Origin: Steroidobacter denitrificans
GTDB lineage: Bacteria; Pseudomonadota; Gammaproteobacteria; Steroidobacterales; Steroidobacteraceae
NCBI RefSeq assembly: GCF_001579945.1
Contig: NZ_CP011971.1
Span: 558,001-622,000 of the forward strand
Direction of reading: 5' to 3'
Length of the DNA stretch: 64,000 nt
Below the pieces are notes generated by a model. It was not told where the DNA came from, did no database searches, and saw only the letters and a list, made by a program, of their open reading frames with translations. Position numbers and translations under genes: made by a program. Shown in pieces: positions 1-6,516 of this stretch (the stretch's first letter is position 1; each line of letters opens with the position of its first letter).

Positions 1-176
1 TCGAAGTCAAAAGCAGCGCGACGGTGTCGAGCGGGGATTTTTCGGGGCTGCGAAAACTTGCCGACGCATGCGGCAAGAGATTCACGCTCGGCTTGGTCCT
101 CTACGACCACGACACGCTCGTGCCCTTCGGCGAGCGGCTGTTCGCCGCGCCGATTTCGACGTTGTGGGGAGATTAG
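1..176 (+). CDS. C-terminal end of DUF4143-type AAA ATPase (partial)
   Basis: Open from the left edge in the frame starting at base 3 and ending at the TAG at 174-176; about 57 codons are present. The tail begins EVKSS and continues through a short alpha/beta segment with GLVLYDHD and ends ISTLWGD, which is typical of the C-terminal nuclease-like DUF4143 domain that follows an N-terminal ATPase in this family of unknown function. Catalytic ATPase motifs lie outside the window. The stop codon lies inside an 8-bp sequence duplicated on the far side of the downstream insertion element, so the element landed exactly at the end of this gene and probably left the protein intact. Confidence 0.6.
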   Translation, partial: EVKSSATVSSGDFSGLRKLADACGKRFTLGLVLYDHDTLVPFGERLFAAPISTLWGD

Positions 177-177
177 C
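170..177. repeat. Left copy of 8-bp direct repeat flanking the IS element
   Basis: AGATTAGC occurs here and again at 2105-2112, bracketing the transposase element. This is the pattern expected of a target-site duplication. Confidence 0.55.
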
Positions 178-321
178 CCGAAGTTCTTTCTGAATTCCCC
201 CGTTGGGTAATTAGTTAGCCGTTGCGGATCAGTGGCTTGCGAGTCTTGTGTGGTCTTTCTGCGCAAAATATGTACCCATGTAAATAGTTGCAACGGGGCC
301 AATTTAGCGTAGAATACGCGC

Positions 322-2028
322 ATGCATATCGATGTTGTACCCAACCGTAAGTCCCGCCCCGCCTACCTGCTGCGCGAGACGTTCCGCGAGGGAAACACGG
401 TCAGGAAGCGCACGATCGCGAACTTGTCCAGCCTCACCGATGAGCAGATCCATGCCTTGCGCGCGATTCTCAAGGGTGAGCCCCTGTACCCACTCCAGAC
501 GCTGTTCAACGTCGTGGGATCGCAGGCACACGGCCACGTCGAGGCGGTGCGCCTGGCCATGACCAAGCTGCGCCTGAGTTCACTGCTGGGCACGAAGCCC
601 TCACGCGAACGCGATCTGGTGCTGGCCATGCTGGCCGCCCGGGTGCTCTGCCCGCGCACCAAGCTCGCCACCACCCGCTGGTGGCACACCACCACCCTCG
701 CGCAGGACTTCGGCGTGGCGGATGCGAGCGAGACGGAACTCTACGCCGCCATGGACTGGCTGCTCGAGCGCCAGGGCGCGATCCAGAAAAAGCTGGCCCA
801 GCGGCATCTGGGTCCCGACAGCGTAGTGCTCTACGACCTGTCGTCGAGCTATTTCGAGGGAACCACCTGCCCGCTGGCGAAACTCGGCTACAGCCGCGAC
901 GGTAAGCGGGGGATGCTGCAGGTCAACTACGGCTTGCTCACCGACCGCCGGGGCTGTCCGGTCGCTGTATCGGTCTACGAGGGCAACACCTCAGACCCGC
1001 AAACGCTGATGCCGGAAATCGCGCGGCTGAAGCAGGAGTTTGGGGTCGAGCAGCTGGTGATGGTGGGTGATCGCGGCATGATCTCCCAGAAAGCCATCCA
1101 TACGTTGACGAATGAACAAGGCGTACGCTGGATCACCGCGCTCAAGAGCACCTCCATCCGCACGCTGGTGAACCAGGGACATGTGCAGTTGGATCTGTTC
1201 GACGAGCGCAATCTGTTCGAGCTTGAGCACCCCGATTATCCCGGTGAACGCCTGGTTGCCTGCCGTAACCCGGCGCTCGCGCAACTGCGCGCACACAAGC
1301 GCGAAGAGCTGTTGTGCGCCACCGAAAAGCAGCTCGAGAAGATCCGCGCGTCCGTGGCCAAGGGGCGCTTGCGAGGCCAAGATAACATCGGTGTGCGGGT
1401 TGGCCGCATAGTCAATCAATACAAGATGGCCAAGCACTTCGCACTCGATATCCGCGAGGATCTCTTCGGCTTCGAGCGCAAGACCGACGGTATCGAAACC
1501 GAAGCCCGCCTCGATGGGCTCTATGTCATCCGCACCAGCGTCCCGGCCCAGATCATGGACGCGGCCGAATGCGTGCGCCAATACAAATCGTTGGCTCAAG
1601 TAGAGCGCGCGTTCCGAACGCTGAAGAGCGTGGATCTGCGCATCCGGCCGATCCATCATCGGCTCGCCGAGCGAGTACGCGCACATATCCTGCTGTGCGT
1701 ACTGGCCTACTACATCGAATGGCACATGCGCGAAGCCTGGCGCGAGCTGCTGTTTGCGGACGAAGACCAGGCCGCCAAAGCCACGCGCGATCCGGTGGCG
1801 CCGGCGAAGCGCTCTGAGGCCGCGAAACGCAAAGCCCTGACGGGTCGGCTTCCCGACGCAACGCCCGCCCACAGCTTCTCAACGCTCCTGGCGGAGTTGT
1901 CCACGATCGTGCGAAATACCTGCCGCGCCGCGCTGCCCGGCGAGTCGACATCCACGTTCGCCGCGGTGACCACCGCGAACTCGAAACAACAGCGCGCACT
2001 GGAGTTGTTGCAGAAGATCACCGTGTAG
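322..2028 (+). CDS. IS1634-family DDE transposase
   Basis: 568 residues, full length for the family and uninterrupted, so probably still functional. The N-terminus is the usual helical region (residues about 1-150). The RNase H-like catalytic core follows: the first aspartate lies in YDLSSSYFEG (about residue 172), the second in GDRGM (about 250), and the glutamate in VERAFRTLKS (about 430). It catalyses cut-and-paste transposition of the surrounding element. The ATG at 322 directly follows a small GCGTA/TACGC stem (306-318) that could limit translation; no strong Shine-Dalgarno is seen. A hairpin at 2045-2071 follows the gene inside the element. Confidence 0.9.
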   Translation: MHIDVVPNRKSRPAYLLRETFREGNTVRKRTIANLSSLTDEQIHALRAILKGEPLYPLQTLFNVVGSQAHGHVEAVRLAMTKLRLSSLLGTKPSRERDLVLAMLAARVLCPRTKLATTRWWHTTTLAQDFGVADASETELYAAMDWLLERQGAIQKKLAQRHLGPDSVVLYDLSSSYFEGTTCPLAKLGYSRDGKRGMLQVNYGLLTDRRGCPVAVSVYEGNTSDPQTLMPEIARLKQEFGVEQLVMVGDRGMISQKAIHTLTNEQGVRWITALKSTSIRTLVNQGHVQLDLFDERNLFELEHPDYPGERLVACRNPALAQLRAHKREELLCATEKQLEKIRASVAKGRLRGQDNIGVRVGRIVNQYKMAKHFALDIREDLFGFERKTDGIETEARLDGLYVIRTSVPAQIMDAAECVRQYKSLAQVERAFRTLKSVDLRIRPIHHRLAERVRAHILLCVLAYYIEWHMREAWRELLFADEDQAAKATRDPVAPAKRSEAAKRKALTGRLPDATPAHSFSTLLAELSTIVRNTCRAALPGESTSTFAAVTTANSKQQRALELLQKITV

Positions 2029-2044
2029 CCAGGCGCGAGCACCC

Positions 2045-2071
2045 CAGGCTCAGGTTAAGTATCTGAGCCTG
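2045..2071 (+). terminator. Hairpin downstream of transposase
   Basis: Perfect 9-bp stem CAGGCTCAG/CTGAGCCTG with a 9-nt loop, 16 bases after the transposase stop and followed by an A+T-rich stretch without a clean T-run. It probably ends transposase transcription. Confidence 0.5.
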
Positions 2072-2104
2072 CGAATAAATTTACTCTTTCTTCACAAGAA
2101 CTTC

Positions 2105-2112
2105 AGATTAGC
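2105..2112. repeat. Right copy of 8-bp direct repeat flanking the IS element
   Basis: AGATTAGC, identical to 170-177. It marks the resumption of pre-insertion sequence after the element. Confidence 0.55.
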
Positions 2113-2223
2113 GAGCATCCGCGCTTGTTTTGCCTTTGTCATCGCTCTCCACTCCAAGCTGATTACCCTTGAGAAAAGAGCTGAATGTGTCCCCATTCTG
2201 TTGGGGTTTCACAAAAAGTAGAC

Positions 2224-2257
2224 TGGCGCGCCTGGTGAGAGAAACTTCAAACTCTTT
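2224..2257. repeat. att-like repeat, copy A (tRNA 3'-end remnant)
   Basis: A 34-base sequence beginning TGGCGCGCC that matches 3531-3564 at 28 of 34 positions. Its first 9 bases equal the reverse-strand 3' end (CCA plus acceptor stem) of the tRNA-Arg gene at 4818-4893. It is interpreted as a decayed attachment-site fragment left by an integrated element. Confidence 0.45.
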
Positions 2258-2408
2258 CCGTATCGAACGTCTCTTCTCAACCCTGATGGAATGGGATAAA
2301 CACTTGAACGGCTTGCCTGGATTCGCGCCAGTTCCGTAGACGAGGGAACATTTCTCTGCCACCTGCTCCATCACTTCTCTGCATTAGGTGTTGTCTGATT
2401 GCGGTAAT

Positions 2409-2434
2409 TCCACCATAACGTGAATTATGGTGGA
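2409..2434. repeat. 10-bp inverted repeat with 6-base spacer
   Basis: TCCACCATAA and TTATGGTGGA are perfect reverse complements separated by CGTGAA. The arm and spacer sizes resemble a tyrosine-recombinase core (dif-like) site, but could equally be an operator. Confidence 0.35.
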
Positions 2435-2579
2435 TATGACGCACCCTTCTGCGGAGCGGTCGCGCACTTGTGGCGCGAATCACCGCGCGGGCACGCCCGC
2501 TAATCACTGCAAGGGAGGCAGCTACGACGTTAGGCTGGGACATGATAGGGCCGCCAAGCAGCTCGCGTGGCCTGCCGCA

Positions 2580-2870
2580 TTACACCAGTTCCAGCCTCAC
2601 CTCACGCCCAAGCGCCCGCGCAGCCTTGAACACTGTATCGAGCTGAATCCTGTCGTTGTTCGGGTCGAGGATGCGGTCAAGCTGGCTGCGGCTCGTGTGC
2701 ATCCGTTTAGCCATTTCATTCTTGGTCAGGCTCTCCTTCGCCATGGCGTTTTCAAGCTGCCATGCGAGGGTACGCTTGATCGCCAGCGCGCTGGTTTCCT
2801 CGTAGGTGCCTTCGTCCTTCAGGAAACTTTCGAAGGACGAGCCGATGCGCCCTTTCTTTTTCCTGCTCAT
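2580..2870 (-). CDS. HTH antitoxin of type II toxin-antitoxin pair (HigA-like)
   Basis: 96 residues. The N-terminal 35 residues are basic and charged. A Cro/C1-type helix-turn-helix follows, visible as AMAKESLTKNEMAKRMHTSRSQLDRILD (quoted only by its key parts: SLTKNEMAKRM then TSRSQLDRIL, residues about 43-68), and the protein ends in a short beta segment. It would neutralise the upstream RelE-fold toxin and repress the operon. Its ATG overlaps the toxin stop by 4 bases (2867-2870), giving the toxin-first order typical of HigBA modules. The pair sits in an eroded region beside a tRNA gene, consistent with maintenance of a mobile element. Confidence 0.8.
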   Translation of the reverse strand: MSRKKKGRIGSSFESFLKDEGTYEETSALAIKRTLAWQLENAMAKESLTKNEMAKRMHTSRSQLDRILDPNNDRIQLDTVFKAARALGREVRLELV

Positions 2871-3214
2871 GTGCTTACCTCTTTCTTTCGTTTCAATGCC
2901 AAATCCAAATCCGCCTTCGGAGTTTTCTGCGTCTTCTTGATGAACCCGTGCAGCAGAACCATCTTTCCGTCCTCGACACAGAAGATCATGCGCGTAATGC
3001 GCCCACGGCTGATGTCGCTGCGGATTTCATACAATCCTTTACCGAGCGAGCGGCAGACGGGCATCCCGACAGGCCAGCCGAATTCGGCGGTGGCAATGTC
3101 CTGGCCGACGATGCGGCGGTCAGGTTCGTCAAGCGCCTTGAGCCATTCCCGCACTGGCTCGTTACCCGCCGCCGTGCAATAGAACGCCGCTGGAAGCTTC
3201 TTGATCTCGACCAC
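2867..3214 (-). CDS. HigB/Gp49-like RelE-superfamily toxin
   Basis: 115 residues beginning at a GTG. The family pattern is clear: an N-terminal segment ending VREWLKALDEPDRR, then LGKGLYEIRSDI (about residue 58-69), RITRMIFCVEDGKMVLLHGF (core strands, about 73-92) and the C-terminal KKTQKTPKADLDLA helix. Members are ribosome-dependent mRNA interferases; the activity here is inferred from the family. It is translationally coupled to the antitoxin by a 4-base overlap. A palindrome 25 bases upstream (3240-3255) is the likely autoregulatory operator. Confidence 0.82.
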   Translation of the reverse strand: MVEIKKLPAAFYCTAAGNEPVREWLKALDEPDRRIVGQDIATAEFGWPVGMPVCRSLGKGLYEIRSDISRGRITRMIFCVEDGKMVLLHGFIKKTQKTPKADLDLALKRKKEVST

Positions 3215-3239
3215 GCGCGAATACCCCTTTTTATTTATA

Positions 3240-3255
3240 GTACCGTATAAGGTAC
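3240..3255. promoter_or_regulatory. Operator-like palindrome of toxin-antitoxin operon
   Basis: GTACC and GGTAC arms around GTATAA, 25 bases upstream of the toxin GTG on the minus strand, in an A+T-rich patch suited to a promoter. It probably binds the HTH antitoxin. Confidence 0.5.
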
Positions 3256-3258
3256 ATT

Positions 3259-3570
3259 TTGGTCAAGATCAAAAACAGCAATGGGCCGCACGACCGGGAG
3301 CGCCGCGAGGCGTGCATCAGAACGGTATGTCGTCGTCCAGGTCGTTATCGTTGGCTTTCTCGCAAGCCCTGTCAGTTCTGGCATTCGGAACGACTGGAGG
3401 ACAAGAGAGCGGTGCTAAAGCTTGCCTTCACCGGCCCGGCTGGCCTACATGCGAGATAAGGGACTTAAAACTCCCGAAGTGACCCTGCCTTTCAAGGTCT
3501 TGAACGATTTTCGGAATGGGAAAAGCAAAGTGGCGCGCCCGAGAGGAGAAACTTCGAACTCTTTGCTGGA
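3259..3570 (+). pseudogene. Decayed 3' end of a site-specific (serine-type) recombinase
   Basis: No single frame is open, but successive plus-strand frames join into a recognisable tail: LEDKRAVLKLAFTGPAG (frame of 3259, up to about 3450), then KGLKTPEVTLPFKVLNDF and GKSKVARPRG (frame of 3422). This order of short motifs, with VLKLAF, TPEVTLPFKVL and a final ARPRG encoded by tRNA-like DNA, is how many element-borne serine recombinases end when their gene abuts an attachment site. At least one frameshift is needed, and the catalytic N-terminus is absent. Recognition rests on remembered family C-termini, so it is moderate only. Confidence 0.4.
3531..3564. repeat. att-like repeat, copy B (tRNA 3'-end remnant)
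   Basis: Begins TGGCGCGCCCG, 11 bases identical to the reverse-strand 3' end of the tRNA-Arg gene (4818-4828), and matches copy A at 2224-2257 over 28 of 34 bases. It lies at the end of the decayed recombinase frame, the usual position for an attachment site. Confidence 0.5.
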
Positions 3571-3675
3571 TACGCTGACTGGCTGGAATGCCTATCTCGA
3601 GCGCAATGCGCCAGCTTATCAGCCATCAAGCGCCATAGAGGACCGCTTCTCCGCCCTCACCGATGACTGTCGAAA

Positions 3676-3779
3676 TCACGCGGCAGAACCGCTGGCGAGG
3701 GATTCCAGATAGGCGATGACCGCATCGGAGCGGCCTTCCTGAACCAGCATATCCTTCACTGGCGTATAGCCGCCGTTGG
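3676..3779 (-). pseudogene. Possible C-terminal gene remnant
   Basis: A minus-strand frame ending in TGA at 3676-3678 reads GGYTPVKDML then EGRSDAVIAYLESL. The composition is protein-like and ends in a helix resembling cytochrome c or repeat-protein tails. No start, domain or upstream continuation is visible. It may be coincidental coding sense in decayed DNA. Confidence 0.2.
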
Positions 3780-3793
3780 CGTATAATAGTTGG

Positions 3794-4111
3794 GTGATCT
3801 TCCTGGAAACACCTGTCTTCACGCGCCAGATTCAGGCGCTGGTTGACGATGACCAATACCGGGAACTGCAAGCCCGGCTCATGGCCAAGCCCGAGGCAGG
3901 CGACCTGATCCCACGCAGCGGGGGATTGCGGAAGATCAGGATGGGTCTGGCAGGCCGCGGCAAACGCGGCGGTGCCAGGGTCATCTACTACTGGGTAAAG
4001 CCCAGATCACAGATTTACATGCTGCTCGCCTACGCCAAGAACGAGCAGGAAGACCTGACTGCCGACCAGCTCAAGGTCTTGAAGGACTTGGTACAAGAGG
4101 AGTTCGGCTAA
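3794..4111 (+). CDS. RelE/HigB2-like toxin
   Basis: 105 residues from the GTG at 3794, giving the usual family start IFLETPVFTRQI; the frame is open further upstream (TTG at 3776), but that extension is unlike the family. Core motifs are GDLIPRSGGLRKIRMG (about residues 35-50), GGARVIYYW (about 58-66) and IYMLLAYAKNEQEDLT (about 73-88). Relatives are ribosome-dependent mRNA interferases. A perfect TATAAT at 3782-3787 ends only 6 bases before the GTG and no Shine-Dalgarno is present, so the transcript may be leaderless. The stop overlaps the antitoxin ATG by one base. Confidence 0.82.
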   Translation: MIFLETPVFTRQIQALVDDDQYRELQARLMAKPEAGDLIPRSGGLRKIRMGLAGRGKRGGARVIYYWVKPRSQIYMLLAYAKNEQEDLTADQLKVLKDLVQEEFG

Positions 4112-4410
4112 TGGACCCGAAACTGTTTGCAGAGCTGACCAAAAGCATCAAGCAAGCTGGCGCCATCGCGCGGGGCGAGCGCAAGCCGTCGCGTCGCTTT
4201 GAGTTCACGCCGTCCAGGATTCAGGCTGTGCGGGAGAAGACTGAACTTTCGCAGGCTCAGTTCGCCCGGCTGCTCGGCGTCAGCATCAAGACGCTGCAGA
4301 ACTGGGAGCAGGCCCGACGAGCTCCGACCGGACCGGCCAAGGCTCTGCTTCGGATTATGGAAAAGGAGCCTTCTGCCGCGCTGCGCGCCCTGAGATCAGA
4401 AGCGGCGTAG
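4111..4410 (+). CDS. HigA2/NadS-like HTH antitoxin
   Basis: 99 residues. The N-terminal part (1-30) wraps toxin in this family. A C-terminal Cro/C1 helix-turn-helix follows, with ELSQAQFARLLGVSIKTLQNWEQ spanning about residues 47-69 (recognition helix around SIKTLQNWE), and then RAPTGPAKALLRI. The toxin-antitoxin order and one-base overlap (TAATG) indicate translational coupling. It is expected to bind its own promoter upstream of 3794. Confidence 0.85.
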   Translation: MDPKLFAELTKSIKQAGAIARGERKPSRRFEFTPSRIQAVREKTELSQAQFARLLGVSIKTLQNWEQARRAPTGPAKALLRIMEKEPSAALRALRSEAA

Positions 4411-4508
4411 TTACGATTTCCCTACGCTGAGCAATTGGAATGCCTGCCTTGCGGCAGGATCAACAAGCCCGTGATGCTTACGTCCACATCGACGTGGTGG
4501 TGGAGTCC

Positions 4509-4733
4509 ATGCAGCAGACACTGTTCCCTGAGCCATCAGGCGGCCCGGATTCGGTTCGCGAAGCGCCTGACCTTCTGGTCGAGCCCGCAACGATCGATCC
4601 CACGTTGGCCGAGCTTGCGACCGCGCTATCCCCCAAGGCCCGGCTGGGAAGCCTCAGCAACAAGGCGGAGGAATGTGCGCCATTGTCGGTGATTGCGTTG
4701 GCGGAGGCGGTGCGGCGCGTGGGTGCCGAATGA
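4509..4733 (+). pseudogene. Internally deleted DUF72 protein gene
   Basis: From the ATG at 4509 the frame encodes a DUF72-like N-terminus (MQQTLFPEP, then LAELATALSPKARLGS). It then runs without interruption into a DUF72-like C-terminus (LSNKAEECAPLSVIALAEAV; compare the usual VNNKAEG-PLS ending). Full-length relatives are roughly 250-300 residues, so about 200 codons of the central TIM barrel are missing while the frame is preserved. The remaining 74 residues cannot fold as the family does. It lies next to the tRNA-Arg hotspot, consistent with deletion during element turnover. Confidence 0.5.
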
Positions 4734-4817
4734 GCGTAGGCTGCCGCGCCTGAGCTGGCCATCCCGTTTGCCGCGGGGGAAGACTTTCGCGGATCGGGCT
4801 GGACCTCACTGGAAAAA

Positions 4818-4893
4818 TGGCGCGCCCGGAGGGATTCAAACCCCCGACCCTCGGTTCCGAAGACCGATGCTCTATTCGCTGAGCTACGGGCGC
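4818..4893 (-). tRNA. tRNA-Arg (anticodon UCG)
   Basis: A complete cloverleaf on the minus strand: acceptor GCGCCCG/CGGGCGC, D-arm with AGCTCAGCGAATAGAGC, anticodon stem TCGGT/ACCGA with loop CTTCGGA (anticodon TCG, reading CGA codons), a T-arm with TTTGAAT, discriminator G and encoded CCA at 4818-4820. Its 3' end faces the toxin-antitoxin/IS region. That region carries two decayed copies of this 3' end, marking the gene as an integration target. Confidence 0.95.
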
Positions 4894-5200
4894 GTCGTGT
4901 ATGTCGCTGTAGGGCCTTGCGGCCAGCCCTGCGCCGATCATTGCGACCGCAGGGTGAATTCTACTTTGATCACGAGCGGCGTGTCGCGTCGCATGACACT
5001 GGTCGAATGATACTGGATATACCGGCCTTCCTTTGGCGCTTTTCGAGATCGCGGTGATCGGAATATCACGGGGCTCCAACGAAATGACGCTTACGGCGAT
5101 TTTTCGGCCGTGGCAACATCGTGAAGATTCATTTCGTTAGAAGCACTAAGACGAACGATTACATGGAGCAGCTGCTTAACGAGGCGTCGTGCGGGCGCGA
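4894..5200. other. Intergenic region, nothing recognised
   Basis: Lies between the tRNA-Arg 5' end and the end of the YebC gene. It should contain the tRNA promoter (minus strand, upstream of 4893). No gene or clear terminator hairpin was recognised. Confidence 0.4.
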
Positions 5201-5923
5201 TCAGGCCAGCGTGTGATACACCTTCTGCACATCCTCGTCCTGCTCGAGTTTGTCGATCAATTCCATCACTTCGGTGGCCTGGGGCTCGGGGAGTTCCGTG
5301 GGCGTCAGGCAAATATATTCATGTTCGGCCGATAACGGCGTGATATGGCGGTCTTCCAGTGCCTTCTGCAATTGACCGAACTCGGGAAACAGGCAGCGGA
5401 TCACGAGCTGGGGTTCGTCTTTCTCGCCGATGCTTTCGCCCATTTCCTCCAGACCGTGATCGATCAGGTACAGCTCCAGATCATCCTGGTCGATTCCTTC
5501 GGGGTTCAGACGAAATACACCCATCTTCTTGAACTGGAAGCTGACACTGTTGGCGGTGCCGAGATTGCCGTCGTGCTTGGAGAAAATATTGCGCAGGCTG
5601 GCGACGGTACGGGTGGGATTGTCCGTAGCCGCCTCGGCCAATATAGCCACGCCGTGAGGGCCATAGCCCTCATAGAGGATTTCGGTGTAGTTGGCCGCTT
5701 CCTTGCCCGAGGCGCGGCGGATCGCCGCCTCGACCTTGTCCTTCGGCATGTTGACCGCGCGCGCATTCTGGATCACCCGGCGCAGTTGCGGGTTGCCTGC
5801 GGGGTCGGGGCCTCCTGCCTTCACGGCGATCGTAATATCCTTGCCGATGCGCGCAAACTGCTTGGCCATGCGGTTCCAGCGCGCAAACATCGTGTGCTTT
5901 CTGACTTCGAAAATGCGTCCCAT
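5201..5923 (-). CDS. YebC/PmpR-family regulatory protein
   Basis: 240 residues starting at the ATG at 5923 ([10 protein letters not shown]); a 9-residue upstream extension in frame is unlike the family. The three-domain YebC architecture is intact: a basic N-terminal helical domain with [12 protein letters not shown] (about residues 30-40), the [20 protein letters not shown] segment (about 70-90), the [16 protein letters not shown] turn (about 120-135), and an acidic C-terminal domain. Members act as DNA-binding regulators or as ribosome-associated factors relieving stalling; which applies here cannot be told. The [16 protein letters not shown] start is the YeeN-like subgroup rather than the MAGHSKW subgroup. 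Confidence 0.92.
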   Translation of the reverse strand: MGRIFEVRKHTMFARWNRMAKQFARIGKDITIAVKAGGPDPAGNPQLRRVIQNARAVNMPKDKVEAAIRRASGKEAANYTEILYEGYGPHGVAILAEAATDNPTRTVASLRNIFSKHDGNLGTANSVSFQFKKMGVFRLNPEGIDQDDLELYLIDHGLEEMGESIGEKDEPQLVIRCLFPEFGQLQKALEDRHITPLSAEHEYICLTPTELPEPQATEVMELIDKLEQDEDVQKVYHTLA

Positions 5924-6007
5924 GGAGGCCTCGAATCCTGATCGTGGCACTAGTTTAACGGGTTTGCGGGCAGCCGCGGTGGCGGGTGTTTCGTCATGCA
6001 GCCGGGT

Positions 6008-6403
6008 TTAGCTTGCCTGCCACATGACCTCGGCACCCGCCGCAGCGGCTCGCTTGAGCAGAGCGATCAGCGGTACTGCGCGCATTTCGATGGAAATCGG
6101 CGGCGCCTGGTCCGCGTCGGAGTGCTCCCGGTGTGAGTCGTCGCCGACTTCGGCGGACGCCACCTTGGAGGATGCGGGGGCGCGGGAGACTCTGTCGTCA
6201 GTCTGCGCCTGGGCTTCCGCCCGAGCTTCCGTTTTCAGTCGTTCGACTGCTTTCTCGAGTGAGCTCAACGCCGCCGGCACATCCTCGGCACCGAGCGCGC
6301 CGGGAACCCGGCCCGTGGTCCCCATGAGTTTCAGCAGGGCGCTGGCGTGCTCGCCGAACAGAGTGATTGATTCGGTGGCGGTGGATCGGAAGGTGACCAG
6401 CAT
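6008..6403 (-). CDS. DUF1840 domain protein
   Basis: 131 residues. It begins MLVTFRSTATESITLFGEHASALLK (given here by its hallmark parts MLVTFRS and ITLFGEHA) and continues with GTTGRVPGALGAEDVPAALSSLE, the conserved DUF1840 pattern. A low-complexity acidic linker (about residues 60-100) follows, then ISIEMRAVPLIALLKRAAAAGAEVMW, the conserved C-terminal block. It is a soluble protein of unknown function found widely in beta- and gammaproteobacteria. It stands alone between YebC and the HDOD gene, all on the minus strand. Confidence 0.85.
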   Translation of the reverse strand: MLVTFRSTATESITLFGEHASALLKLMGTTGRVPGALGAEDVPAALSSLEKAVERLKTEARAEAQAQTDDRVSRAPASSKVASAEVGDDSHREHSDADQAPPISIEMRAVPLIALLKRAAAAGAEVMWQAS

Positions 6404-6516
6404 TCAGAAGCTCCTCGGCACAATTTCGTCGCGCCGTCATCACTGATTTTTCGGGCAGTCCGGACCGGCTAGGCGAGCGGCACTCCCTAGAAGCGGGCAG
6501 CGGTCCGGTTTTTGCG

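Larger units (their letters stand above)
178..2104. mobile_element. IS1634-family insertion sequence
   Basis: The element carries a single long transposase gene (322-2028). Candidate terminal inverted repeats are GAAGTTCTT at 180-188 and its reverse complement AAGAACTTC at 2096-2104. AGATTAGC flanks both sides directly (170-177 and 2105-2112). The left end has two extra bases (CC) between the duplication and the repeat, so the exact left terminus is uncertain. The length of about 1.9 kb fits the family. The inverted repeat is short, and the boundaries rest mainly on its agreement with the flanking duplication. Confidence 0.6.
2113..2579. other. Decayed non-coding stretch between IS and toxin-antitoxin pair
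   Basis: No convincing gene. Short open frames on both strands (for example 2108-2374 on the minus strand) lack recognisable domains. The stretch contains an att-like repeat (2224-2257) and a 10-bp inverted repeat around a 6-base spacer (2409-2434), both listed separately. Confidence 0.5.

Noticed and set aside
2108-2374. 88-residue minus-strand protein
   Set aside because: No domain, crosses an att-like repeat, and its 3' end overlaps the IS flanking duplication.
2427-3250. Plus-strand ORFs across the first toxin-antitoxin pair
   Set aside because: They are antisense shadows of the toxin and antitoxin genes and show no family features.
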